A stretch of DNA of 64,000 nt from positions 224,653,201 through 224,717,200 of the forward strand of contig VDFB02373365.1 of assembly GCA_007258455.2 (NCBI GenBank). The letters run 5' to 3'. Under the pieces are notes generated by a model. It was not told the origin of the DNA, searched no databases, and was given only the letters and a program-made list of their open reading frames with translations. Each line of letters begins with the position of its first letter. The stretch's first letter is position 1. Both the position numbers and the translations under genes were made by a program. Below, piece by piece: positions 45,301 through 56,990 of the stretch. Origin of the DNA: Sequoia sempervirens. Its lineage: Eukaryota; Streptophyta; Pinopsida; Cupressales; Cupressaceae.

Positions 45301-46207
45301 ATTCACAAAACCAATCTCTATTAAAGGTCATATGAAAAGATGCATTTGATTCAATTAACCATGCATCATTACCTGCACAAGTTGCCAAAGTTGCAATGAG
45401 TGTGTCACCATCTTCCTTCTTAGACTTGGAATCAAAATCAAGTTCCTTATTTTTCTTCATCTTTTCTTCTTTGCATCCCTTACAAACATTTCTAAGCTTA
45501 CTGCAATTCTAGAAAATAACTTTGGACTTTCTAGGAGATTTAGATCTCCCCTTGGACTTAGATTTGTCATGCTTCTCATTCTTCTTTCCTTTTTCCTTAG
45601 GTCTTCCATGAAAATTTAGGGCCTCCTTGGTAGTGATGAATTCCTTCCTCCTCATCTCTTTAGAAAGCAAAGAACCCACCACATCTTCATTCTTCAATAT
45701 AACAAAAGTACTCCCAATAGCCATAACAAGAGAATCCCATGAATCAGACAAAGAACAAAGCAAGATTTGACATTTCTCCTCATCGATTTTGACACCAACT
45801 AATGTCAATTGATCCACCAACATATTGAATGCTTCTAGGTGGTCTATGATTCATCCACCCTCTTCCATTCTCAAGGAATACAACTTCTTCCTCAAGAAAA
45901 TATTTTTCACTAAATATTTGGCCTAATATATCTCACCAAGCTTCTTCCATAGTTTCTATGCAGAGGTCTATTCATGGACATTAATAAAAATAGAGTCTGC
46001 CAAGCACAATTTGATTAGACCCTTGGCTTTACAGTCCATAACATCATATTGAGTAGCTTGAGTAGGATCTGTAGGCCTTGAAACATTCTCATCAATAACA
46101 TCCCATAGATCTCGACCTATAAATAGATCCTCCATATTTATCTTCCACATCTCAAAATTATTCCCAGAAAATTTCTCCACCTCTATTCTCCTTGATAAAC
46201 TTTCCAT
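42400..46207 (-). pseudogene. Copia gag-pol polyprotein remnant
   Basis: Reading from 46207 down: a gag start (KFSGNNFEMWKINMEDLF), a UBN2-type gag section ending in a basic tail (45823-45509), and a protease in which the usual D-S-G triad reads E-S-N within WLIESNASFHMT. Then come the pre-integrase zinc motif (LCEHYIYGKQ), an integrase core (HSDVFGPVDVPSIGKSTYYV), reverse transcriptase ([18 protein letters not shown] at 43605-43288 and the catalytic YIDDM at about 43150-43164), and RNase H traces (about 42530-42660). Multiple stops and frameshifts separate the pieces, and the protease Asp is gone, so it is not functional. Polyprotein processing, integration and reverse transcription were its former roles. 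Confidence 0.9.
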
Positions 46208-46316
46208 CTAAAAATTCCTATAACAAGATCACAAAGTTTCTTTTGCACAAGCTCCCACTCAAATTTGGATTAGCTCAAAAAACCCAACAACCCACAACTG
46301 AAACCAAAGGTGATCA

Positions 46317-46330
46317 AGCTATGATACCAC
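46317..46330 (-). other. Primer-binding site of the copia element
   Basis: The complement reads AGTGGTATCATAGC, immediately inside the 5' LTR and two differences or fewer from the plant initiator-Met tRNA complementary sequence TGGTATCAGAGC. Confidence 0.7.
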
Positions 46331-46331
46331 T

Positions 46332-46948
46332 TGTAAGGAAGTTAAGGTAGTAGAACAACTTCGTACACTAGTCTTGAGAGGAGAAAAATGCAAAACTTTA
46401 TAGATCTTCAACATTTATATAACTTAAATTGAAATAAACACAAATATCATGCATACCAAAACTCAATGATTTACATGGGGAAACCCTTTCAAGAGAAAAA
46501 CCCAACGCTCCAAAAGCTACCTAATATATTATTCAAAAATCAAAAGATTACAATATACTTGCAGAGCAAGCTTCTCACAAGAGGATCACCACAAGAGATC
46601 AAGAGACACTATGACTGCTATCAGACTCGTAGAATATACATCTATCTATATACATCCCAGTTGCTTATAACAAGTTTTTTTTAGAACCTTCTAAAATTAG
46701 GGTTTTAAAAGGTCATTTTTTATTTGACGTGTTAGCAAAAAAACCTTGATGTGTTAGTGAAAAAAATCTTGACATGTTAGTGTGAAAAAACCTTGATGTG
46801 TAAACAATTTTTTTTCGAGGCGATGCCCTGAACCCCATATCTTGCTATGAGTGTACAACATTTGCATGATCAAACACCACATACCAACATACATCTTATC
46901 AAAAATAAACCATATATAATTGCAAGGTTGAGACAAATTTTCCCAATA
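46332..46948 (-). repeat. 5' LTR of the copia element
   Basis: 617 bp, begins TGTAAGGAAGTTAAGG and ends CCCAATA (a decayed CA end) just before the CTATG duplication. It is the unoccupied counterpart for MITE C. Confidence 0.9.
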
Positions 46949-47147
46949 CTATGTGTCCTTATCGGAGAGGAATCCTTACTCTTTTTATTCTTTTCTTCCA
47001 ATGAAATTTTTCATTTATCTAATTCTTGCTTCTTCTCCTTCATTTGTATCTTGTAGCCCTCGTTTTCTTTTTCAAAATTTTCCTCACTAACAATGTCCAC
47101 TTTATCAACCTTTTTTCTTTTAACACTAGAATCTTCCTCAGATGTAC

Positions 47148-47937
47148 GGGTATGTGCAGGATCATCATAAAAAAAATAAGCCCTTAAGTGGCGAAAAATT
47201 TAGAAAAATCAGACCTAGGAAACTTGACGTAAAAATTTGAATAATTTATCTAGATATTATTTCAAAAATATGTAAGAATAGAACCTGTAGCAAATTGAAT
47301 GTAGTTTCTAAACTACTAGGTTATTTAAAAATAAATAAAAATCTATTTGGTGAAAATTTGAAATGTCAATGTAGTAGCACTTAAATTTCAGGGAAAAAAT
47401 AAGTAGTTGTTTGTCTGACCACCCTAACCATAATAAAATGATAATATTTTTATGAGATTTTAGATATAAGTAGAGGAATCATGTCCCAATGTGATGCATA
47501 TTTTTTTTTTAATTATTTTCCAAGTAAATAATTAATTATGAATTTTTTTATTACAAATTTTAAAAAATATAAAACCTCGTATGTTTGACCACCTTAAGTT
47601 GGTCAAAACTTCATGAAATTCATTTTTTTTTTAATCCTATGGTATGCAAAGCATAAAATGTTACGCATGTTTCAGATTCAAAAAATGTGATACCGTTTGA
47701 AAGCTATAGATATTTTTCAATTAGCCTATCAATCGGGACTTTAGTTGTAATTCAAATAGAAAATGAATAATAATTGTTTATTAAATTCAAAGTAAAGCAT
47801 AATTTATATTGGTGGAAAGTTGAGAATATCTTTTAAAAACCCTTTTCGTTTCATCAATTTTGGGTTAAAAAAAAGTCGTCAGCCACATACCCATCATATT
47901 GCCACTTTCTGGCCCATCATGATCCTGCACATACCCA
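47148..47937 (+). mobile_element. MITE-like element, copy D (790 bp)
   Basis: Ends GGGTATGTGCAGGATCATC and GATCCTGCACATACCC, with the same interior as copies A-C. Flanks are GTAC and ATAC, consistent with a 4-bp duplication with one later change. It is inserted in the coding remnant of the outer element. Confidence 0.85.
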
Positions 47938-49933
47938 TACCAGATCTCTTTTGGATCAAGGGTTCTATATCTTCTTCTTCTTCTTCTTCATCTACATTCA
48001 CAATGATAAAATGATCTCTTTTTTCTTTTACCTTCACACTTTTTCTTGGAGTACCTGTTTGTTGTGGCACTAGAGTGGATTTTTCTTTTATAGGCATCTT
48101 TTGCTTCTTTGTCAGAGGTGTCTTCTCCTTCACTGGAGTTCTTGTAGACTCTTTCCTCTTCTCACCAATCATAGAATTAGTCCTAAAGGATTTGGGGGAA
48201 ACTAGAGGAGTGGTAGCTATTCTATCAGATCTCCTGACACTTGATGATCCTCCTAATGAGCTAGACATATCTTTTTCCTTCTCATCTTGCTCCTTAGTAA
48301 GGCCAATTTCCTTCGCAAATGTTGTATTCATCTTATCAAAAGTCTTATTTTTTATCTTTGGTCCATGTGCACATCCATGGACTTCTCGTCATATGTTCAT
48401 ACCTCTTTTCAAAGGTGTCTCTTGGTTTGTTCAACATGAAATCTGTTGATATGGTGATTTCTTGCTTTGTGATCTCATATCCCATTTCTAGGATCTAGAC
48501 AACCCTAGTCTCAATAGCTTGTATGATGCAAATATCTTTTATAGCCAGAAAAGTGGCATCATCTTTGTAAGTTTCCACCAATGTTTTCTCTAATAGGCCA
48601 GGCATGCCAACCCACAACTCATATCCATGTGCTAAAGCATCAACAACATTTCTCTTGCAGGGGATAAATTTTTTTTGTTGATGCTCCCCCTAAGCCAAAT
48701 ATTTCTTCTTAGAGGAAACATCTACACCAAATGCTGGTATAGACTCAGGCTTAGTTTCACTATCTTCCTTCTTTCTCCAAATATTTTCCATCTCTTTCTT
48801 CATCTCTATTGTGTCATCCTTTTTTACCAGATCATTCTTCTTTACCTGATTATTCTTCTTCACATTCTTACTTCTACAAAAAATTTGAAATGTGTCCTAG
48901 TCTATTGTAGTTGTAACATATGATAACATTTTAAACAAGATTACTTCCACCCATTCTAGATCTACATTGATTAGCATTATGTCTAAATCCTTTGCATGCT
49001 TAACAGTAGCCATTGAAATATTGAAACATCATGTACCATTGTTATAGATATTCATCATTCTACATTCACTAGCCTTATGAACAAACGTTTTGCATGTAAA
49101 CATATGATTGAGAAAAGATGGAACATTTTGATTCATTCAACTTCTACATTCCATAGCCTTATGTCCAAATTTACTGTAGGAATAATAGAAACCATTAAAA
49201 TATGGGTACCTCTATGCATTTGGTTGTCTAATTGGTGGTATTTTGAAGTCTTTCCTTTGATTTCAAACCTATTTTTCATTGCTCTTTTTGTTCTCAATCC
49301 TTTTTTCTTCATTGTTATTCTTTTCAACACTTGTTGTCTAATCTGCCTTTTAAATTTCACCTTTCTTAAACCTAATCCTTCTTTATCTTTAAACCCTTTC
49401 TAGTTTGCAATCATTTCATCAAGCTTTGTAGAGCTCATTTTAAATTTGACTTCATGACTCTTTTTTTTTTCAAGATCTGATCTTAAGGGGCCACCACTTC
49501 TTCAAGCTTTGAAAATTCTTCATATTTTCTTTTCACTATTGCATCCAGACATTCTTCAAACCTCTTTCCTTCTTCAAATTGTACTTTCAGACTAGTAATT
49601 GCTTCATTGGGTTGCTTCAGCTTCTCACTAAACTCCTTATGTCTTTCTTTGAATTTTTTTATTTTCTTTGTCAAAATTTTGATGCATTCATTTGCTTCTT
49701 TGACATTTTCCTTCAGATATTTGTTCACTTTTAGTCCTTTCCAAATATTCAAGGGCTATTCTGAGTTCTCCATTCTTGTCAACCATGCACTCTTCTTCTA
49801 TGAGTCCAACAATAGGAATTTCTTCCAAAGGAGTAGGATATCTTCTAAGAGCCATGTGTTCAACCTCCAAGATCTTCCCCAAGTAGTTAAGCTTCTTCCA
49901 AGGAACCAAGCTCTGATACAAATTTTTTAACAC
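47938..49933 (-). pseudogene. 5' gag-like region of the outer element: coiled coil plus decayed zinc knuckles
   Basis: From the primer-binding site inward: 49933-49688 and 49752-49483 encode charged helical sequence (KILTKKIKKFKERHKEFSEK), and 49200-48880 encodes decayed CCHC knuckles (spacing as in CX2CX4HX4C, with Cys-to-Tyr changes such as CYNYNRLGHISNFC). 48331-47940 is a basic, Ser/Thr-rich linker with an acidic run (VDEEEEEED). The order coiled coil then knuckles matches the remnant at 58796-60051, so the two elements are related. Confidence 0.5.
49910..49920 (-). other. Primer-binding site of the outer element
   Basis: The complement reads TGTATCAGAGC, one base short of the initiator-Met type TGGTATCAGAGC, adjacent to the start of the 5' LTR at about 49925. 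Confidence 0.65.
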
Positions 49934-51277
49934 CTAGAATACTAAGAGGGGGGTGAATCTATATTCTCTAAATCCACCTAAACATTCATTTAACATAGGA
50001 TATTTAATTTGTAGTAAGAAAGGAAAGCATGAAATCAACCATCAACATCACATAACACATGAACACTAGATTTTTACATGGAAAACCCAAAAAGGGAAAA
50101 ACCATAGTGATGATTAGCTGACAATATATTATAATTAGTTATAAGATATTAAAAAAAGGCTCACTATAGGTGGAATCACTACCCACAAAAAGAAGAAAAG
50201 ATAGAAGAGAGTGGTGACACACATCCGAGATTTAAACTGTTACAATTGCAAATACAATATGCATGAATTACAAATCCATTGAAGCTCAAAATACTAACTT
50301 TATACACTTCATACTGATCTGCACTAACACTCTACTATGCTTTGCATTCACCACACATTCACACAATTTGCATTGGCAAAATTTATCTCCATATCTACAT
50401 CCTAAAAACACCAAAAAAAATGAAGTCACATATATATCCATCTCAACCTCATACATCAATTAGGTTGGACTAATTAGATGTATCATACAAAATATGCCCT
50501 ATTGGCTCAATCATACAAATCATATACACTTCACACCTTAATTCAAACTTGTAACACATAAGATAGGGTGAGGTGGACTTATAATAACATCTTTATAATG
50601 GATCAATACTTACTCAAACTTTGCAATACTCAAAACTTATTAGGTCGGGACTGGAAATGGCCTAACATCAAAATTCACCAACTATTCAATTAGAAACAGA
50701 CATTCAAATGTCAAAAATTTAAGCTACTTGGATCGTAGACTCTATTGAAACTTTTCAACACTTCTACAAGTTTGCAAAGCTAGATACCAATCTATGATGA
50801 AGTGCAGATTTATAAAAATATATACACTATAAAAGAAACACTTTCATTGATAGAATCAAACTTCTGTCATCCATAACTTCTACTCTAAAGACAAAAATAA
50901 TGTGAAACATTGGATTTAAATGCTTCTATCATCCAAAAAAAATTGAACATTAAAACCTCAAAGAAATATTCTTCATAGTAGACCAATTCAGACCAAATAA
51001 TCGGATGTCTTGTAAACTAAATTACCTATTCTAATACTTAGGAAATTTATCACATCAACTGTCTGCACCGAATTAAAACTTCTTGCAACCAAGAACTGGA
51101 TTAACATGTTCAAGTATGCTCAAGCTATACAAAATGATTTGCACAATGATCTTCATACTAGAACACAATGTTGACACTAATGATAACACTATACTGCATA
51201 CAATACAACTTGTATTCATACCTCATGCTCATGTTTCTAGTAAGTATATCAATGACAAACTTCTTATTCTTCCAACA
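49925..51277 (-). mobile_element. 5' LTR of the outer LARD-like element
   Basis: About 1.35 kb. The right end is TTCCAACA at 51277; beyond it copy 2 of the segmental duplication starts abruptly (ATTTTGTATCTTA). The left end near 49925 (TTTTTTAACACCTAG) has lost a clean TG. The inner 1 kb matches 36740-38490. Confidence 0.75.
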
Positions 51278-52539
51278 ATTTTGTATCTTAATATAATCAT
51301 CCTTATTCTATCCAATATGAATAGTATCATTATTTCTCTCTACTCTATCTAGCCTTTATGTAAATGCATAAGGGGTTATCATAGGAAGAGTGGTGGTGGA
51401 AATATTATAGACAATAGATGAGGTGTAAAGAGGTAGGGAAAAGGAGGTAAGGATATTACACTTGAGTTTGGATGAGAGGCAATAATATCTAAGGCAAAGA
51501 TAAATGTATGAAATAAACTATATGAGATGAAGGATGGAATTAAGAATGTGAAAATAAGTAGGTGGAATATTAGTAGGATGAGAGAAGGGAATGAAACTAG
51601 GAATTTGGAAACAAGATGCATCATGAATGGAATAAGGGCTAGAAATAACACAAGAGGATAGAACATGGGGAACCTTATAGATAGGAGGGGTGATATTCAT
51701 AATAGTGGGAGAGGGTTCAATCTCATGTGGAAACACACAATTCATAGAACTTGATGAATTAAGTTTAGTTTCAAATATTTGAAGAATATCAAAATTAAAT
51801 GGTGCACCAAGAAAAAAATAATTAATATTTTTAGCTAATTATGTAGGAGATGTAAAAATTACAAAGCTGTTGGATTCTTTTTGTATGGTAGTAGAAAGCT
51901 TGTGCTTATTCACATTTATGTCGATGATTGAAATTAGATTATCTTGATTATTGTGATCTATAGAGTCAATGCAAATATCATAATCATTGAAGTTATGACC
52001 ATATGAGGGATTAGTAAAGAAATTTTTCTTAAAAAAAATTTGGGATTTTTATTAGATCTTAGCATAAACAAGCCCTAATTGAATCAAGAGCAATAAATCA
52101 ATCTTCAAAGAAGAAATATAAATTAACATATAAATTATCCTTATATTAGAAAGATAGCAATAAAAACTATAGTAAAAAACCTAGAGGACTGTAGGAGGGG
52201 ATTAGTTCACCAATTTATGCAGTGGGATGATCACATCATCGCATAATATATCTAGGTTTCTTAAAAAGTGAAGAAATGAATAAAATAACCAACCTAGCTA
52301 TATGAGACATGTTAGAAACTCCTTGAAGTAATTTATTGAAATAAATATAAAACACAATTAATTTGTCAAAGAGTATAAATGATTTAGAATATTAAGAATG
52401 GAAAATTGTCATTTTAGGCTACTTTTGTGACAATGAAAGTGATTTGAGTAATTGCATATTTGACACAAGCTAGTAGATTTAAACTTTGGTACATGCAACT
52501 CTAATTTTTTCTTTTCAATTTGTCTTGATGCTTCTGATT

Positions 52540-53535
52540 TGTTTTAGAAAATTGGCAAATGAATAAAAATACTTTTGGATATTTTGCTAGGAAAGTATTG
52601 ATTTTTCTTTGATCAAACTATATGATACTTAATTTAATAAATTAAAAATAATCCAACATATTGTCATATAAGAAATGCTCTAGATGTTGATGTAAGAAAA
52701 TAATAGAGGAATGATACTCTAATTTTGATTGTAGATTTTTCTTGAATTACCTCTAGGTGTTGGATTGTAGGTAGATCTCCGATATAAAATACTGTATTAG
52801 GGAATGATATTTAGCTGATAGGCTACATATAGTGTGATATTTGAGCTTGAAACAAGCCTCACATCTACAAACCACTGTTGAGTGATTGGAAAACAAGTTT
52901 CACCTATTGTTTAATGGTAAACCACCTATCGTTTTACCGTAAAAGCCTCTAAAATCTCACTTATCACATAAAGCTAGATAAATATGGATTTGACAACTAG
53001 ATGAGAACATTTTATTTCCAAATTTGTAGTGTTTTCTGTCAATTTGATGAGAAATTTCTTTTTTCATTTGCATTGCTTTATGTTTTAATCTATACTCAAA
53101 TATTTCATAATTAGATAATACTTAATTTCTTTAAGGAAAAAATCTAGATTTGTTTAAGCTTATTTCATTCCATTATTTAGCATTTATTATTAATTGTTTA
53201 ATCCAGCCACATGCAGCTAGAATTTGCATGCACAAACACTACTCTAACATATTAACATACATATAGTTTTTTATTGGCATAATCCTTGAACCTCCTTTAG
53301 ATGCAAGTGCTAGTAAATACAACTCCAAAGATGACAAATGAAATATATAAATAAATTGAAAAAAAAATGAAAAGAAATTAAGGTACCTATTGTCTTTCAA
53401 CAAAAAAACACACCAGTTACACACTTATCACTAAATAAAATATAACTAGAAATCAAAATGAATCTAAAACAAAAAGTAAAACTGTAAAGCAATGTGATTT
53501 TCACTATTACAAGAATATCTAAAATAATGTTCTAT
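52540..53535. other. About 1 kb present only in copy 2
   Basis: Copy 1 runs from GATGCTTGTGATT directly to ACTATCATACAAC (about 23250-23290), while copy 2 has about 996 bp between the same landmarks. No terminal repeats, coding sequence or clear duplication were seen, so an insertion here or a deletion in copy 1 are equally possible. Confidence 0.5.
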
Positions 53536-53547
53536 TAATAAAGACTA

Positions 53548-53620
53548 TCATACAAGACTCCCATTACTGTCACTTTTTAAACTAATGATTCTCCCATTAC
53601 TGTCACTTTTTAAAGTAATG
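53548..53620. repeat. 33-bp tandem duplication upstream of the pseudogene promoter
   Basis: CTCCCATTACTGTCACTTTTTAAA(C/G)TAATG occurs twice back to back; copy 1 has a single equivalent (about 23292). Confidence 0.7.
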
Positions 53621-54028
53621 TTTAATCATTGAATGTGGGTACCCATTATTATTTTACTGTCTATCTAGACATCACAATACACCTTTGACCATATTTTTTT
53701 AATTGATTAAAAATCCAAATATATACTTTTTAATTCTTTCAATTAATTAATAAATACGGTGAAATGTACATGCTAATGTCTGAATAGACATCACCCATTA
53801 TTTTATCCTTAATCCCATTGCTTCGTTTACCATTTCCTCTATCACAGTGATAGCTTTCGAATAATAGGTGCCGTGCATGGCCGTAAGAGCTTTTCATCCA
53901 GCATTAAGGGAAGTCTAAAAACGTGCCATGAATAAGTCCTCCAATAAAAAACATTTTCACTCTCAAATCCATGAAATGGTGTGTATATATACATCCTCAG
54001 TTCAAAGTTGTGAGACGAGATTTTAGAG

Positions 54029-54565
54029 ATGACTTCCACAGTAGAGCATTACGTTCAGAATTTCAGTCAAGTGCCTCAAGACTTTAGTGTCGAAGGCAAA
54101 GACAGGCCCCTCTCTGAAGATGGGATTTTTGATGAGCTGCCCTTAGTTGACATGAGTAACACTGACCAACAAATGAAACACGAAATTTCTGCTGCTTGCC
54201 AGGAATGGGGATTCTTTCAGGTGATAAGCATGATACGTAACACTAATAATTATCATTAATTCTGTTGTACTAATGAAATTCTGGGTTTTAATACGTGTTT
54301 GTGATGACAGGTGGTGAATCATGGTATTCCTGCAGATTTAGTTGAGAGTGCAAGGACGGTAGCAAGACAGTTCTTTGAGCTGCCAGTCGAAGAAAAAAAT
54401 GAAATGGGCACGAGAAGAAGGTAAAACAGATCAGATTGCTGGTTATGGATGTACAGAGGGATTCAGAGGACAGCATACTGACTGGATGGATTCCCTATAT
54501 GCCTTCCTTGCTCCTCATTCCCTCAAAGCTCGTCATCTCTGGACCTCAACACCCACAGAATATCG
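54029..54565 (+). pseudogene. Dioxygenase paralogue, exons 1-2, frameshifted
   Basis: Exon 1 (54029-54220) and a 90-bp intron mirror the intact gene. Exon 2 (54311-54565) has seven As at 54393-54399 where copy 1 has six (24127-24132). The shift leads to TAA at 54422-54424, so at most about 101 residues could be made. After the shift the old frame is still well preserved to the exon 2 donor at 54566, so the break is recent relative to the duplication. The TATA-like box is at 53984. The remaining exons lie 8 kb downstream. Confidence 0.9.
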
Positions 54566-54619
54566 GTTATAGAAAAGCTTAGATTCATTCTTAATCTTCC
54601 TTTGGATTATTTCTTTACT

Positions 54620-55563
54620 GTCAGAGTCAGAATCAATCACTTGGACTGCTGTCAAAAACAATTTTTGTGAGAAACCTTGAGACATCCCATAATTAAAGCA
54701 TTACATTGACAAATATCACTGTCTTTGTGCCTTTTGGTCTTGACTTCAAAATCTAATCAGATCTAAGACTTTTATTCCACTCATGACCAAGGAAAGAAGC
54801 ATCAATACATTTTTACCAAGAATCCAAATCCAACATATATCAAACATGAAACAAATAATTGAACCGAGGATATTATAACACTGTCACAGAGGAATCACAA
54901 TTAAAGTCTCACAGAAGCTACATGTCTATCATGTCCATATCAAACTCAAACTCCACCTTGCAACAGTATCTTGTAAACACACACTGTCATCTCTTTTTCA
55001 TATATTTACTAGGACATTCACAACTGCAGCAATATTAGAACACAGAACTCCATAAAACATACAGCTCACACCTTAATTACTGAAAAGAATGCAAAGAGAT
55101 GAATTCTCTGCTCAAACAGTCATTCACCCATAAAGATTGCACCATCGCTCAAAGGTTTGCATATGCATAAAATTTGTCACCTACACCTTATGAATTGAGC
55201 CATCAAAGCATCAAACTTGCCAAAGAGTTGTCATTGTACTTTCAAACTTGAATTCTTGCAATGAATGTGTTAGTGGAAACACATACAAGATGGTGAGAAC
55301 TTTAGAAGATCACAATGCAAAATATTCATTAGCTTAATCTTTTTTGTTGCCTGAAGGATAGGGCATGAAAGGCTCCGTAAACCTTAACAACCTATAACAG
55401 TAAATTTGTTATGCATAGTACAACAATCATGATGATCTCTGTTATTTCCAAAACTGTCTATATTTGAGACCTCTTATTTAGCAACATATACCTCCAACAG
55501 CAGAAGCATGTTGTCATACCTCATTCTTGACTTCATAGGGGTAAAAGATGAAACATCTGACAT
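54620..55563 (-). mobile_element. Left edge of the retroelement cluster that interrupts the pseudogene; possible 3' LTR remnant
   Basis: Starts directly after the intron 2 breakpoint at 54619. It ends CATCTGACA followed by TCTCCCCCTTAAC, a polypurine complement, so it could be the tail of a minus-strand 3' LTR. I could not match it to the candidate 5' LTR at 60299-62875, so the pairing is unproven. No gene present. Confidence 0.35.
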
Positions 55564-56010
55564 CTCCCCCTTAACTTCATGCTTCTCTTTATGCACTAGT
55601 AGAGATCACTTGTGCAATATGCACAATATTTAATTCATCCTTCTCCTAGTTTTCCTTTCTTCTTCAAACTTTCTTAACACCTATCTTCTTCTTGTCCAAT
55701 GTAACACCCCTCCATTTTGGATCTTTTGATCGGTAGTGTTTTTCTTTGTTATGTGTTCCTGTTATGCTGTGACTATGGTACTTGGTTCTATTTGATCGCA
55801 ATTGTTAAGCGATGCGTATGTGATATTTTGATGTGATGGAATTTTACTTTGATGTTATCATTATGGCATGTTTTGAATTAGCATAGCAGTTATTTAATTT
55901 AAAAATGCCTTATGCTTTTATTATATTGTTGATGTTAGACTTATCAGTTAAAAACTCTGTATTCGTGAAGGGGAAGGGAATCTTGTATCACTCGCTTGCG
56001 AACGCCCTAC

Positions 56011-56148
56011 GATTCGGAGATATTCTCTTCACGGTGTGTTTAATTATGTATATAATTGCACGTTCGATATACTCTTTGTGATTCCAAGATATCCTCTTCA
56101 CGGTGTGTTTAATTATGTATATAATTGCATGTTCGATATACTCTTTGC
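56011..56148. repeat. 69-bp tandem duplication inside the solo LTR
   Basis: Two units (56011-56079 and 56080-56148) share CTCTTCACGGTGTGTTTAAT and CGATATACTCTTTG with few differences. Duplicated blocks in LTRs are often enhancer-like, but no function is shown here. Confidence 0.85.
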
Positions 56149-56879
56149 TCGCAAGTTGACAGGTACAGGACATCGACTCCACCTGATTTCACAGGTTTGA
56201 GCATGTCCATTGACCAACGGTAATCGATTGGGAGATAGTAGCTAAGTTTTATGTGTCAAGTCATCACCCTAGTCATAGTGTGTCGTCGAGTTAGTAGTCG
56301 GATTCAGTTATTTTTTGTTGTCCTTTTTCACATTGGCTTTTTATTTAAATTGCAAGTTAAAGGTTATTAAATGGCTTTTGAAGTTAAAAATGATGATTGA
56401 TTGTATCTAGTTGCAATGTTGAAATGTTATTTATTTTATTGATTAATTTGATTTAATTAATAAAATTAGATTTAGTTTATTGATTAATTAGGTTAATGGT
56501 GATAAATTAAATGAAATAGTTATTTTGGCATTATTGTATATTAAGATTAAAATTTAAAACGAAAATAGAAATCATATTGGATATTTAAAGTTAAATTAAA
56601 ATAAAAATTAAAATGTGTTTTAAATTTCACTTTTGAAATTTTGGATAAAATAAATTATTTGCAAACATTGAAATTCTTTTGTTTAATGAAATTTTGAAAA
56701 ATGCTTGAAATATCATTTAGAAAGTAAAATTGTTTTAAATTTAAAAAAATGGAAATATCCTCCAAATGTTCAATAAATTTAGTGGGTGGGGATATTCTGG
56801 GGCTGCGTAGCAGCAGGGTTGAGTCCCCTTTTGTTTTTTAGTTATTTTATATTTCATTTTTTTTAATATTTTTTTTTAA

Positions 56880-56990
56880 TTGTTTCATATTATATATATT
56901 TTATAATATATATATTATATTATAATATTATAATATTATATATATATAATATGTATATATTATGTATATACATATAATATATTTTAATTT
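56880..56990. repeat. AT palindromic microsatellite tract
   Basis: Nearly pure alternating TATA/ATAT with self-complementary blocks, for example TATATATTATATTATAATAT; prone to cruciforms and assembly error. Confidence 0.7.

Larger units (their letters stand above)
40715..46948 (-). mobile_element. Ty1/copia LTR retrotransposon, complete but decayed, inserted in the outer element
   Basis: LTRs lie at 40715-42133 (3', containing MITE C) and 46332-46948 (5'). CTATG flanks the element on both sides (40710-40714 and 46949-46953), a 5-bp target duplication. Primer-binding complement GCTATGATACCACT lies beside the 5' LTR (about 46317-46330). AATCTCCCACTTG at 42134 is the polypurine complement. The order gag, protease, integrase, reverse transcriptase, RNase H on the minus strand identifies Ty1/copia. 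It interrupts the outer element's coding region. Confidence 0.92.
38491..49924 (-). mobile_element. Internal region of the outer gag-only LARD-like retroelement
   Basis: Bounded by the polypurine complement at 38491 and the primer-binding site at 49910-49920. It is interrupted by the copia element with its target duplication (40715-46953) and MITE D (47148-47937), leaving about 4.4 kb of its own sequence. Minus-strand remnants encode coiled-coil and zinc-knuckle segments at the 5' side and charged segments at the 3' side. No protease, integrase, reverse transcriptase or RNase H of its own is visible, so it would depend on a partner element. Confidence 0.6.
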
